A stretch of DNA of 64,000 nucleotides from UMGS1908 sp964432825 (GCA_964432825.1 CAYSOX010000001.1:95004-159003); one strand, 5' to 3'; counted from the first letter of the stretch, positions 8,040 through 17,599 are shown. Program-made: numbers and translations. The notes: generated by a model from the letters alone, not told the origin.

Positions 8040-8137
8040 AAAATATAACAATTTATAATAAAATCATTCAAAAATTTATTCTGTATCTTGTGTAAAAACA
8101 AAAAAAGTGAGAAGATAGTAAAAAAATAGGAGTAATT

Positions 8138-11100
8138 ATGAAAAGAACAATAAAAACATTAATTTTAACAATTTGTTTGACTATTTCTGCATTATTATGC
8201 TTAACCGCATGTGATAATGCAGAGTTGAATATTACAGCATTTTCGGTATCGCTTGCAAATAGCGAATTGCAAATTGAGGATAATACAATAACGGTAAGTT
8301 ATGGCAAAGATTATAGGTCTTTGCTTGAAGATATTAAAATAAATGCCGTGTTAGAAGATGATAAAACCAAAGAATTGACCTACAAAGAAGCGGTGGAGCA
8401 GGGCTTTAGTTTTGAGTCGGATATTCCAAAGCAAGAAGCAACCAGTGTTGGCAATTATGTTATAACAATAGGTTATAAAGATATAGAAGAAAAGAAATCA
8501 ATCAACCTTGTGGTAGAAAAGGCAACTGTGGATGTTTCAAGTCTTTGCTGGAACGCAAACGAATTTACTTATAACGGCAAGGAACAATGCGTGCAAATAA
8601 CCAATTTGCCAATAGGTGTGGTAGCGGTATATGAAGGGAATATTCACAAAAATGCCGGAGGTGATTACGAGGCGACGGCAACTCTTTCAATTGTGGATTC
8701 TGAAAATTACAATGCCATTCCAAAAAATCTTACAACCATAAAGCACTCGTGGAAAATTAATAAAATTGTATTACAAAATTTGTCTATTGTTGTAAAACCA
8801 TCGGATTTTGAAGATGGTGATTACCACGGAGAATCATTGACAAGATATCAACTTTTGCCAAAAGATGGTATTGTTGACGGCGAAGAAGTTTTTGCTAATT
8901 TGTATTATTCTTATAGTGGTGATAGTTATAATCCTCAACCAAACTGCTATGAAGTTGCTAGTTACAAGGGTGGGCAAAATATGGCGTGTATCATTACTGG
9001 GGAAGTACAAAATTACGAATTTCCAGTAACAAATCAATTGGGTAAGGTTTATGTTTGTCGGGAGGATTTATCTCTTGATAACCCTGATAACCGCCAGCGG
9101 AATGCAATTCCAAGTGCTGATAACTATCTTTATTTTAGCATAAATGTTACAGTTCCCGCTGGTAAAACTTACAATTATTACATTGAAAATTCTAACGATA
9201 AGTGTTCATATAAGGTTTTTTATGAAAACTTTAATGAAGTTGAATATATAAATGGTGGTTTTAAGTTAAAAAATATTACCGCTAATGAAAAGCAGTATAA
9301 ATTATTCATTCAAGTTTCGGCTAGTGAAGATGTGACCGCAAACCAAATTTGTATATATAATCATAAACTTACTTTTATGCAGAAGGGTGAAATATTCCGC
9401 ACTTATTATGTAAAGTCAAACGAATCATTTACGTTCTTTGAAATTTACAATCCAGATTACATTTTTGGCGGTTGGTACAGCGACCCAAGTTTTGAAAATA
9501 AGGTGGTAGATGCAAATGAAGAAAAACTTATAACATCGGATTTAACGCTTTATGCAAAACAGACACCGGTAGTATACACGATTACTTATATGAATACAAA
9601 AGATGTGGCAAATCCAAACCCAACATCATATACAATAGAAACACCTTTTAGACTTGTAGACTTAGAAGATACCGTAGATTATATTTTTAAGGGCTGGTAT
9701 ACAAATGAAGCATGTACTGGAAATGCAGTAACAGGTTTAAGTGGGTCTGGTTCTCTTCGTGATATGACTTATTATGCAAAATGGGAGCAGAGGGCAGAAT
9801 TAACACCATTTAATTATTCGGTTGATTCGTCTAAAACAACAATAACAATAACGGGAGTTAAGTCTGAGTTTAAAAATAATGAAAGTTTAATCATTCCAAA
9901 TTATGTTTCAACATTGTCTAATGAGGTGTTTAAAGACACAAAAATTAAAACTATTACAATTCCTTCATCGGTTACTTCCATTGGGTCAAAAGCATTTTAT
10001 AATTGTTCAGAACTTACAAGTGTAGTTATTCCAAATAGTGTAACTTCGCTAGGAGATAGCGTTTTTGAAAAGTGTAAAAACTTAAAATCGGTAACATTAG
10101 GTAGTGGAATTACAAAACTTGGTAAAGGCACTTTTACTTACTGTCCAAACCTTGAAGAATTAGTATTTAATGGACTTATAACTAATATAGATAAATATTT
10201 ATTTGAAAAAGAGGAGGGTGATAATATTGTAAGCAGTCCGGTGATTATTGGGCAAAAGACTTCGGATACTGATGTATCAAAAATAACCTTGCGAGTAAAC
10301 TACAATCAAAAGGTGTTAAAAGTTGCAGAAGTTGATGATAAACTTACAGGTTTAGTAAATGAATCTTACACTGCTACACAAGCCTGTTTAATCAGCGACA
10401 ATACATTTATAGAGAAAACTTTTAAGCAGATTTTGTATACATTTGATGCGAGCAATATGACGGCTTCGCAATTTGAAGATGCTATAGGAAGTTTAAACTT
10501 CAAACAATTTTTGTATTTTATTTTCCCAGAAAATGCCGGGATGGATATGTATACAAAATTGAAAGCGAGAATACAACGAGAGTATTTGTTTGAGTGTCGA
10601 ATTGGAATTGATGGGGTTGAGTCGATTCCAAATAATGCATTTCAAGAATATAATAAAGTTATTAGTCATATAATTATAGGTGATAGTGTAAAGCATATCG
10701 GAGAGTATGCGTTTAGTCATGCATCGGTCAAAAATGTAATTATAAAAGGTGCAAAAACAATAGGAGATTATGCGTTTTATTGGGGCGATGAAAATCTTAT
10801 TAGTGTGACTTTAAATGAAGGGTTAGAGTCTATCGGGAATAATGCATTTCAAACATGTAAGACTATTACAGATATAATTATTCCAAATAGCGTCAAAACT
10901 ATCGGGAAGTATGCCTTTGGTATTTGTTTTGGATTAAAAACCATAAAACTTGGAAGTGGGTTAACTCAAATAGGCGAATTTGCTTTTTATAATTGTTCTA
11001 ACCTATTGGGTATTGAAATTCCAGATAGTGTACTAACAATTGGAAATTCTGCTTTTAATAGTTGTGAAAAACTTAGTACTGTAAAAATTGGGACGGGGTT

Positions 11101-11542
11101 AAGTAAAATTAGTGATGCAATGTTTAGATATTGTGAAGCTTTAACTTCAATAACCTTACCAAATAATATAACAGTGATTGAGAATAATGCATTTTCGTAT
11201 TGCACTAGTTTAACTAGTATAACATTAAGTGAGAATTTAACAACTTTGGGTAGTTTAGTGTTTAATAATTGTACAAAGTTAACTAATGTTGTCCTTCCAA
11301 AAAGTGTGACAACAATGGATTCTGAAGCATTTAAGGGAACATGTGCAGATTTTAAATTGTTCTATAAGGGCACGCTTTCCGACTGGTCGGCTAAATTTGT
11401 TTTATTATCACTAAAAAAAGATAATAATGGTACAGAAATAATACCTTATTATTATAGTGAAACTGGGCATAATTCAGAGTTTGTTACAATAAATGGATTT
11501 TGGTATTATAACGCAGATGGTGATCCAACCATTTGGGAATAG
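8138..11542 (+). CDS. BspA-like leucine-rich-repeat lipoprotein
   Basis: A 1134-residue lipoprotein with signal peptide and lipobox 'LLCLTACDN' (lipidated Cys25). After an N-terminal region with bacterial Ig-like character come two InlB/Listeria-Bacteroides-type repeats ('YIFGGWYSDPSF...LYAKQ', 'YIFKGWYTNEAC...YYAKW', residues ~435-555). Two blocks of BspA-type LRR_5 repeats follow ('LTSVVIPNSVTSLGDSVFEK', 'ITDIIIPNSVKTIGKYAFG'), separated by a ~150-residue insert. Such proteins sit on the cell surface and bind host or polymer ligands. RBS AGGAG, ATG 8138. Ligand unknown. Confidence 0.9.
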   Translation: MKRTIKTLILTICLTISALLCLTACDNAELNITAFSVSLANSELQIEDNTITVSYGKDYRSLLEDIKINAVLEDDKTKELTYKEAVEQGFSFESDIPKQEATSVGNYVITIGYKDIEEKKSINLVVEKATVDVSSLCWNANEFTYNGKEQCVQITNLPIGVVAVYEGNIHKNAGGDYEATATLSIVDSENYNAIPKNLTTIKHSWKINKIVLQNLSIVVKPSDFEDGDYHGESLTRYQLLPKDGIVDGEEVFANLYYSYSGDSYNPQPNCYEVASYKGGQNMACIITGEVQNYEFPVTNQLGKVYVCREDLSLDNPDNRQRNAIPSADNYLYFSINVTVPAGKTYNYYIENSNDKCSYKVFYENFNEVEYINGGFKLKNITANEKQYKLFIQVSASEDVTANQICIYNHKLTFMQKGEIFRTYYVKSNESFTFFEIYNPDYIFGGWYSDPSFENKVVDANEEKLITSDLTLYAKQTPVVYTITYMNTKDVANPNPTSYTIETPFRLVDLEDTVDYIFKGWYTNEACTGNAVTGLSGSGSLRDMTYYAKWEQRAELTPFNYSVDSSKTTITITGVKSEFKNNESLIIPNYVSTLSNEVFKDTKIKTITIPSSVTSIGSKAFYNCSELTSVVIPNSVTSLGDSVFEKCKNLKSVTLGSGITKLGKGTFTYCPNLEELVFNGLITNIDKYLFEKEEGDNIVSSPVIIGQKTSDTDVSKITLRVNYNQKVLKVAEVDDKLTGLVNESYTATQACLISDNTFIEKTFKQILYTFDASNMTASQFEDAIGSLNFKQFLYFIFPENAGMDMYTKLKARIQREYLFECRIGIDGVESIPNNAFQEYNKVISHIIIGDSVKHIGEYAFSHASVKNVIIKGAKTIGDYAFYWGDENLISVTLNEGLESIGNNAFQTCKTITDIIIPNSVKTIGKYAFGICFGLKTIKLGSGLTQIGEFAFYNCSNLLGIEIPDSVLTIGNSAFNSCEKLSTVKIGTGLSKISDAMFRYCEALTSITLPNNITVIENNAFSYCTSLTSITLSENLTTLGSLVFNNCTKLTNVVLPKSVTTMDSEAFKGTCADFKLFYKGTLSDWSAKFVLLSLKKDNNGTEIIPYYYSETGHNSEFVTINGFWYYNADGDPTIWE

Positions 11543-11549
11543 ATATATT

Positions 11550-11590
11550 AAAGACTTTTATACTTTATTTGTATAAAAGTCTTTGTAATT
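11550..11590 (+). terminator. Rho-independent terminator after the BspA-like gene
   Basis: AAAGACTTTTATAC / GTATAAAAGTCTTT perfect 14-bp stem with a 7-nt loop. The U tract is short (TTTGTAATTT). Confidence 0.75.
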
Positions 11591-11683
11591 TTTAAAAGTG
11601 TGTGCCACTTAAAATAAAATTTCAAAAAAATTACAATTAATTAGGATATAATGGTGTTATAAAATTTGAATAAGGAGAAAATT

Positions 11684-12112
11684 ATGGCAAATTATTGTCC
11701 GAATTGTGGAAATCAAGTAAATAATGGGGATATGTATTGTTCTAATTGTGGGAACTCGTTAAGCGGTTCAACAAGTTATTCCAGCTCAAACACTGCAACA
11801 TCAACAAGCGGTGCGGGTGATATTTTGGGCACTTTGGTTGCGGTAAGTTTAGTTGGTGGATTAACAAGGGAACTATATTTCCATAATGGTAGATATTTTT
11901 TAGACCCCTATTGCAGAAGACCTTTTAGAGGGGCGAGAATTATTGGGCATCATCCAATGCATCCGCCAATACATCATACACCAAGAATGGGAGGTCCTCG
12001 CGGTGGATTTGGTTCCCCTCACGGAATGGGAGGTCCTCACGGTGGTGCTCCAAGAGGCGGAATGGGAGGCCCTCGCGGTGGAATGGGAGGACGCTCCGGT
12101 GGTCACAGATAA
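11684..12112 (+). CDS. Zinc-ribbon protein with Gly/Arg/His-rich tail
   Basis: Start is ATG 11684, with AAGGAG eight bases upstream; the frame extends to a TTG at 11666 but that has no ribosome site. The 142-residue product opens with a double CxxC zinc ribbon ('YCPNCGNQV...MYCSNCGNS'). A Ser/Thr linker, a short hydrophobic stretch (~residues 48-62) and a low-complexity tail built of GGPRGG/GGPHGG units follow. The tail codons differ from the rest of the region (richer in G and C). Function unknown; TATAAT at ~11648 suggests its own promoter. Confidence 0.75.
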   Translation: MANYCPNCGNQVNNGDMYCSNCGNSLSGSTSYSSSNTATSTSGAGDILGTLVAVSLVGGLTRELYFHNGRYFLDPYCRRPFRGARIIGHHPMHPPIHHTPRMGGPRGGFGSPHGMGGPHGGAPRGGMGGPRGGMGGRSGGHR

Positions 12113-12119
12113 ACCAAAG

Positions 12120-12255
12120 TGATAATTATAATTTTGATAAATCGACATATTTAAATTTAGTTTGTAAACATAAAAATGCCGTAATTTATGGAAATAAAGT
12201 TCGAAGTCTAAAATATAAGGATGTTGATTTAGTTTGGGTTGAATTTTCTAAATAA
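12120..12255 (+). pseudogene. Orphan C-terminal gene fragment
   Basis: An open frame without a usable start codon reads ...YNFDKSTYLNLVCKHK, NAVIYGNKVRSLKYKDVDLV, WVEFSK and ends at TAA 12253-12255. Its coding-like composition suggests the remnant of a decayed gene. Parent family not recognised. Confidence 0.35.
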
Positions 12256-12357
12256 AATATTTATTTTTGTAGGAATATTTTTGATTTTTCATTTTAGGGC
12301 TTGACAAATGATTTTTAATGTTATATTTTTAAATAAAAAAGTTTAAGGAGGGGAAAT

Positions 12358-12969
12358 TTGAAAGAGACGGAAATTACTGTTCAGGTATTCCAAACAAAAG
12401 AGGAGTTGGACAAAATTTTAAAAGCACAAGGCTTTGCGGTGACTAGAAAGTTTGACCTAATTGATTATTATTTTTCAAAATACACCCAAAAGGAACTCGG
12501 TGCATTTGAATATAAGGATTTAATTGCAAATTCGTTTTTGCTTAGAAGAATAGCGGGCGACAAAACAACAGATTTTTTGTCATATAAGAAAAAACAAGTC
12601 GATGAAAATGGTGTTGTAATTGCCGAAGAAAAATTTAAATGCGAAATAGAGAACTTGGAGGATGCTATTAAAATTTTTAATAGTGCGGACATTGATTGTT
12701 GGTGCAATTTGGTTCAGCACTTAATAATTTACCAAAAAGAAAAAAGCGAGTTTGCTGTCCAAGTAGTAGATGGATTGGGTGTTTTTATTGAGTACGAAGA
12801 AGACGAAACGATGGCACATCTAGAAAATGAATACCAAAAAATTGAGGAAATGGTAAAAAGACTTAAAAATTTAGGACTTAAACTAGGTGATGATTATTCT
12901 TGTAAAAAAGTGTTTATGAAGTTTAAAAAAGAAGAATGCCTAATGGGGCGCACTCCAAAAGTTGGATAA
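12358..12969 (+). CDS. CYTH-domain protein (class IV adenylate cyclase / triphosphatase fold)
   Basis: A 203-residue protein starting at TTG 12358, chosen because a strong TTAAGGAGGGG lies just upstream and no ATG is available near. Alternating charged strands match the triphosphate tunnel fold: 'KETEITVQVF', 'IANSFLLRRIAGDKTTDFLSYKKKQ', 'EEKFKCEIENLEDA', 'AVQVVDGLGVFIEYEE'. The family hydrolyses triphosphates or makes cAMP using an ExExK strand; here the first strand is ETEITV, so the usual Lys is not obvious. A kinase-CYTH fusion lies 1.8 kb downstream. Confidence 0.75.
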   Translation: MKETEITVQVFQTKEELDKILKAQGFAVTRKFDLIDYYFSKYTQKELGAFEYKDLIANSFLLRRIAGDKTTDFLSYKKKQVDENGVVIAEEKFKCEIENLEDAIKIFNSADIDCWCNLVQHLIIYQKEKSEFAVQVVDGLGVFIEYEEDETMAHLENEYQKIEEMVKRLKNLGLKLGDDYSCKKVFMKFKKEECLMGRTPKVG

Positions 12970-12983
12970 CTTTAGGATGTTTA

Positions 12984-13091
12984 ATGAAGTCTTATTTAAA
13001 AGAGCATACAATCAACGAACTGGATTGTCAATACAAATTATTTGAAGAATTGATACCTGTTTTATTGGAGTTGAATTATGGAAATAAATAA
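12984..13091 (+). other. Short unrecognised ORF upstream of the methyltransferase pseudogene
   Basis: ATG 12984 to TAA 13091, 35 codons (MKSYLKEHTINELDCQYKLF...), overlapping the pseudogene start at 13078. No ribosome site is obvious. An alternative frame from ATG 12977 is also open for 22 codons. Probably remnant sequence. Confidence 0.2.
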
Positions 13092-14231
13092 AGAACAATT
13101 TAAATTGAATATTGAAAAAATTTTTAAATTTGATACAATTGGTAGAGTTGTGTTTAGTAATCCTTTTAAAAAAGATTACAAATACAAAAAAAACAGTGTT
13201 AGAGAATAGAGTTGACCACTATATGAAAAATTCATTTACTGACAAGCAATCTTTTACTACAAATATTCCTCTAGATAATGTGATATTATCAATTGAGGAT
13301 TCATTTGAAAAATTTAAGCAATGTAATATTTTTACAGAGAATGCCGAGTATTTAGTTAGAATTACAAAAAAGGGGAAAATTTTTTTCTCTAAAAATAAAA
13401 TTGTTGATACTAAATTTGTAGTTTCAAATAATAATAACCGAGAGAAAGATTATGTTTTTAAGGAAGGTGAAATAATACAACCTTTAATTGATATGGGTAT
13501 TTATACAAGTGAAGGTCGAGTTGTTAAATCTATGTATGATAAATATAAACAAATTAATAGGTTTATTGAATTAATTGACGATTATATTAAAGGTTATAAT
13601 TTAAATAAAATTAACATAGTTGATTTTGGGTGCGGAAAGTCATATTTAACATTTGTAGTATATAATTATTTTAAATATATTAAAAAATTCGATATAAAAA
13701 TGGTTGGTTTAGACTTAAAAGAAGATGTAATCAAAAAATGCAATGAGACGGCGAAAAAATATAATTATTCAGATTTGAAATTTGAACTAGGTGATATTAG
13801 TGGATACAAGCCAAACATGGATGTGGATATGATTATAACATTGCATGCTTGTGATAGAGCAACTGATTATGCTTTATATAATGCAATAAAATGGAAAGTA
13901 AAAATGATATTTTCGGTGCCATGCTGTCAGCACGAAGTAAATGGGCAAATTAAGACTGACAAATTGCCAATTATTACGCGTTATGGGCTGGTTAAAGAAA
14001 GAATATCTTCAGATTTCACAGATATAATAAGGTGCAACTTATTAAAAGCGATGTCTAAGGTGCAACTTATTAAAAGCGATGTCTTATGATGTTAAAATGA
14101 TAGATTTTGTTGGTTTTGAGCATACTCCTAAAAACATTTTAATTAGAGGTATATTAACAAATATCCCTTTATCTGTTAGAAAGAAATATTTAAGAGAAGT
14201 CTTAGACTTGAAATCTTTCTTTAATTTTTAG
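13078..14231 (+). pseudogene. Class I SAM-dependent methyltransferase, frameshifted twice
   Basis: ATG 13078 gives an N-terminus (MEINKEQFKLNIEKIF... VVFSNPFKKDYKYKK) that stops at ~13209. Removing one A from the A8 run at ~13190 continues into TVLENRVDHYMKNSF and the SAM-binding domain with 'IVDFGCGKSYLTFVVYNYF' and 'MIITLHACDRATDYAL'. Near the C-terminus a 28-bp tandem duplication shifts the frame. Removing one copy restores DIIRCNLLKAMSYDVKMIDF then VGFEHTPKNILIR, a conserved family ending, to TAG 14229-14231. The intact protein would be ~375 residues; its substrate is unknown. Confidence 0.8.
14029..14084 (+). repeat. Perfect 28-bp tandem duplication inside the methyltransferase pseudogene
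   Basis: 14029-14056 is repeated exactly at 14057-14084. As 28 is not a multiple of 3, the duplication shifts the frame; the sequence either side reads through when one copy is removed. Confidence 0.95.
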
Positions 14232-14411
14232 CAAACATTATATTCTTTGCTAAAAGAGGATTTAACTGAGTTGTTGTAAAAAGGAGTGCAATAGTTGCAA
14301 ATAAGTCGTACATTGAAGAATTGAAACAATAAATTTAATCTTCGCAAATTCAAAATAGAGAAGATTTAAAAATAGTCAATAAATATTAGAAGATTAAAAA
14401 TTTTTTAATGG

Positions 14412-14448
14412 AAAAGGGTGGATACAATTAAAGTATTCGCTCTTTTTG
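14412..14448 (+). terminator. Rho-independent terminator (first of a similar pair)
   Basis: AAAGGGTGGATAC pairs with GTATTCGCTCTTT, followed by T tract. Lies in the geneless 14232-14806 stretch, which otherwise holds only A/T-rich sequence and a short palindrome (AAGTTCATT/AATGAACTT) near 14621. Confidence 0.65.
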
Positions 14449-14507
14449 TCTTTAAAAAGTTAAAAATTTTCAAGTTTTTAATGGTAAAACAAAAGTTGAA
14501 TTTTGGA

Positions 14508-14548
14508 AGAAAAAGGCGAGTACAGTTGAGGTATTTGCCTTTTTTGTT
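14508..14548 (+). terminator. Rho-independent terminator (second of a similar pair)
   Basis: AAAAAGGCGAGTAC pairs with GTATTTGCCTTTTTT. Resembles the hairpin ~95 bp upstream in both sequence and layout, suggesting an old local duplication. Confidence 0.7.
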
Positions 14549-14806
14549 GAACAAAATAACAAAGAAAGAATTAAACAATGAATTTAATTAGAGTAGGTGC
14601 GAAGTGAAATATGATTTAAAAAAGTTCATTTTAATGAACTTATCTTATTAGTTTTTAATAAAATACATCTTAGATAATTGATTAAAGGCTTGGTGAAAAA
14701 ATTGAAATTTTTTTGTACAAAATGCACAATCCACGATTGATAGAGTTTGTGAATTGAAAAAAAACTCCTTTCATTTTACAATTAAGATACAAAAGGAGGG
14801 AGAAAA

Positions 14807-16339
14807 ATGAATAATGTTGAAGAATATGACAAAGTGAGTGACAAAATGGATTGGACTTTTTTAGAAAACAAATTTGATGTAGGAAAAGATTTTAAAAAGT
14901 GGTGCACTCAAATTGAAAACGCGATTAGAACAAGCGGTAAAAAAATTGTTTTTGTTGCGGGTTCGTCTTGTAGCGGGAAAGGAACTAACACTAAAATGCT
15001 TGTGGACTTTCTAAATGAGGTTGGAATAAATGCGGTGCATATTGAAGCAGATTTGTATTATAAGGGTGTTGGAAGAATTGCGGTTGAAAAAGTGATAGAA
15101 AAGATGCCAAGATTTCAAAAGTACCAAGATAAGAAAATGCAGATAACGGATGCGATTTTAAGTGTAAATAAATTGGCGGAGTTAAAAGACAAGTTTACCG
15201 CTGAAAACACCTTAAAAATTGCAAGAAATTTGGGCAATATTTTAGAAAAGGAAGATGTGAAAGATTTTGTCCTAGCACTTAAGTATGAAACAGAAAATAT
15301 AAATTTCGACGAACCATCAACTAACAAATTTTACGATTTAAGTGTGGATTTACATGCTCTTATAAGTGGCGAAACACGAAAACTTTCTAAATATAGTTTT
15401 GATTGCTCGGAGTGTATAGATTTTGGGAATCAAGTTATAGACGGAAAAACCGTGGACGTATTTTTAGTTGAAGGGTTGTATTCATTAAGGCCCGAACATT
15501 TGCAGTATTATTCAAAAGATGAATATATTTCTACCTTTATAGACTGCAACCCGTTAACCATAGTTTCTAGGCGTTATTTTAGGGATATTATGAAATCGGG
15601 TCGAACAACAATTGAGCCAAAGCAAACTATTCCAATGGTTTTAAGAGATGTTATTCCGTCTTATTATAAATATGTTTTGCCGACTCGTGAAAATGCTCAG
15701 TTTATTTTAAAGAATGAACTCACGAAAAACGAGTTGGATAAAAAACAAAAATACTTTTATTCTAGATTTAAAATAAATGAATGGCAATATAATGAAATTT
15801 GTAAAGCAGTGCCAAAATCAAGAGAACAAGGGCTTATAACAGATTTTTATTTTAAAAGTGAGGGAGATGAAAATAATATGAGTTTTAGGCTTCGTGGGGT
15901 GGATGGCATTCCGGCTGGTCTTACGATTATATATAAAAATGAAACAGTATGCAAGGTTGATAAATATGGGGATAAAGTAGAATGGGTTACCAAGGATGAT
16001 TACGACTTATATAATCTAATGGGCGATGAAAATTTGTCTATGAAAGAGTTTTGTGATAAAATTTTGGCGTGCGGATTTACGCCATCGGCATTGGTTTCAA
16101 AATATAGGGAAATGTTTAAAACAAAAGGGTATTTTGGGAATTTTAATATGATAGTTGATGAAATGAAGGATGGTAGTAAAATTTTTGAGATTGGAACATG
16201 TGATTTTGAAAAAGACATAATTCTTAAATTGCTAAAAATTCGTGAAGACCAAAAAGTAATGGAAAGTGAAGAGGTTAAAAACTTCGGACTAGTGTTTAAT
16301 AAAAAAGATGGGGCGGAAGAAATTCAACTTGTGTTATAA
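14807..16339 (+). CDS. Uridine-kinase-like P-loop domain fused to a CYTH-like domain
   Basis: A 510-residue protein. The N-terminal half carries a P-loop 'VFVAGSSCSGKGTNTKML' (residues ~50-67), a 'DVFLVEGLYSLRPEHL' block and 'SRRYFRDIMKSGRTT', all uridine kinase / phosphoribulokinase-family features. From ~residue 325 the strands 'GLITDFYFKSEGDENNMSFR', 'TIIYKNETVCKVDKYGD' and 'FNMIVDEMKDGSKIFEIGT' look like a CYTH (triphosphate tunnel) domain. The layout recalls plant TTM1/TTM2, which join a uridine-kinase-like domain to CYTH. Strong RBS AAAAGGAGGGAG before ATG 14807. Substrate unknown. Confidence 0.75.
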   Translation: MNNVEEYDKVSDKMDWTFLENKFDVGKDFKKWCTQIENAIRTSGKKIVFVAGSSCSGKGTNTKMLVDFLNEVGINAVHIEADLYYKGVGRIAVEKVIEKMPRFQKYQDKKMQITDAILSVNKLAELKDKFTAENTLKIARNLGNILEKEDVKDFVLALKYETENINFDEPSTNKFYDLSVDLHALISGETRKLSKYSFDCSECIDFGNQVIDGKTVDVFLVEGLYSLRPEHLQYYSKDEYISTFIDCNPLTIVSRRYFRDIMKSGRTTIEPKQTIPMVLRDVIPSYYKYVLPTRENAQFILKNELTKNELDKKQKYFYSRFKINEWQYNEICKAVPKSREQGLITDFYFKSEGDENNMSFRLRGVDGIPAGLTIIYKNETVCKVDKYGDKVEWVTKDDYDLYNLMGDENLSMKEFCDKILACGFTPSALVSKYREMFKTKGYFGNFNMIVDEMKDGSKIFEIGTCDFEKDIILKLLKIREDQKVMESEEVKNFGLVFNKKDGAEEIQLVL

Positions 16340-16539
16340 ATGGATGACGGGTATGGCTTTTTGAGGCGTGATGTGATTATATGGCAATCGTTATGCGAAT
16401 AGTCAATGCATGTGTGGTTGTTATATAAATAGTCTTTGTAAGGGTTTTTAAAAAGTAAGTTTTTGTAAAGGGAGTCCTTCAATGTTGTTTGCTTTAGGGG
16501 TGTCCCTCGATGAGTTTACACTTGTGTGAGTGAAAAAAT

Positions 16540-16609
16540 AGTTTGCACTAGTTTTAAAATTTGGTTTGCACTAGTTTAAAAAAATTAGTTTCTACTAGTT
16601 TAAAAAATT
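16540..16609. repeat. Three tandem ~23-bp repeats
   Basis: Units begin at 16540, 16563 and 16587 with core (A/G)GTTTGCACTAGTTTAAAA (third copy TCTACTAG). They lie in the geneless 16340-16849 stretch. The rest of that stretch has no convincing ORF apart from the hairpin at 16688. Confidence 0.6.
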
Positions 16610-16687
16610 GTCGTTGCGAGTTCGAAAAATAAAGTTTAAACTCCAGAAAATGTGGGGATTTTTTAAGTTTAGTGGTAGCATAGTCTT

Positions 16688-16761
16688 AAAAAAAACACGA
16701 TAGGTAAAATGGGTTGAAATTTATTAAAAATTCTAGACAAATTTTTATCTATCGTGTTTTT
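16688..16761. terminator. Long inverted repeat, probable bidirectional terminator
   Basis: AAAAAACACGATAGGTAAAA and TTTTATCTATCGTGTTTTT form a near-perfect ~20-bp stem around a ~32-nt loop, with A and T runs outside. It can end transcripts from both the kinase-CYTH gene and the convergent hydrolase gene. Confidence 0.7.
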
Positions 16762-16849
16762 ATATATTTAAACTAAATTGTGCTGAACCTTTTTGCTTTT
16801 ATAACTTTTGAAACATTGTGTTTTATGTGTTTTAACTAAATAGGGAATA

Positions 16850-17599
16850 TTATTTAATTATATAATTTACCATATCTTCAGCAATAATTTTAAGTTGCTC
16901 GTCTGAGAAACGATGTTCGGCGTTTTTAATGATTTTTAATTGAAAATTTGGGTTGTTTGAAATAAAGTTATCAATACTTTCCCTTGAAACTACCGAGTCT
17001 AAGTCTCCAAGAAATATCAAGCCGTCCAAATTTGAAGATGTGTTTACTAAATTAATTTTTTTAACTTCTTCGTAAAATTCAATAGGAAGTTCTATTTTTT
17101 CACCAAATCCACATAAGCCCATTTTATTTTTAATAAAACTTTTAAAGTCGTCTTTAAGTAATACATTTACAAAAACCGATTCCATATCAATTGCAGGGGC
17201 TCTGAAAATTCTTCGTTTAAAGTCGGTTTCGTTTTTTAATGCTGTTGAAAGAGTTATAAAACCACCAAAACTTATTCCAAATATGGAAAGTGGAAGGTCG
17301 GGAAAGCGGTTTTTGATATAATTTATAAAACACTCTAAATCTTTTATACAATTATTTATAGTAAAATATTCAGGTTTGGCGTGATTTTCTCCGTGTTCTG
17401 GAAAATCAAAGCACGCACAAATGATATTGTTTTTTGTGAGTGTTTCAGATAAAATGTTGATAGAACGACTATCTTTATTGCTTGAAAATCCATGGCACAT
17501 AACAAGTACATCGGTGGGTGTGGTGTCTGGAAGCATTATTCTACAAGGTATATCGTATAAGTTGTCTATATTTTTCAAAATAAAATATTCATTTTTCAT
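16850..17599 (-). CDS. Alpha/beta hydrolase (serine esterase-like)
   Basis: A 249-residue alpha/beta hydrolase. Oxyanion-hole segment 'VMCHGFSSNKDS' (residues ~33-44), nucleophile elbow 'FGISFGGF' (~110), probable acid in 'GDLDSVVS' and His in 'NAEHRFSDEQ' near the C-terminus complete the triad. No signal peptide, so cytoplasmic. RBS TAGGAG before ATG 17599. It belongs with the small intracellular 'GFSSNK' hydrolases; substrate is not predictable. Confidence 0.85.
   Translation of the reverse strand: MKNEYFILKNIDNLYDIPCRIMLPDTTPTDVLVMCHGFSSNKDSRSINILSETLTKNNIICACFDFPEHGENHAKPEYFTINNCIKDLECFINYIKNRFPDLPLSIFGISFGGFITLSTALKNETDFKRRIFRAPAIDMESVFVNVLLKDDFKSFIKNKMGLCGFGEKIELPIEFYEEVKKINLVNTSSNLDGLIFLGDLDSVVSRESIDNFISNNPNFQLKIIKNAEHRFSDEQLKIIAEDMVNYIIK

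Noticed and set aside
13112..14089. Intact 325-residue methyltransferase starting at 13112
   Set aside because: Its first ~25 residues are low-quality sequence from the wrong frame and its last ~12 come from the duplicated segment; the conserved N- and C-termini lie in other frames.
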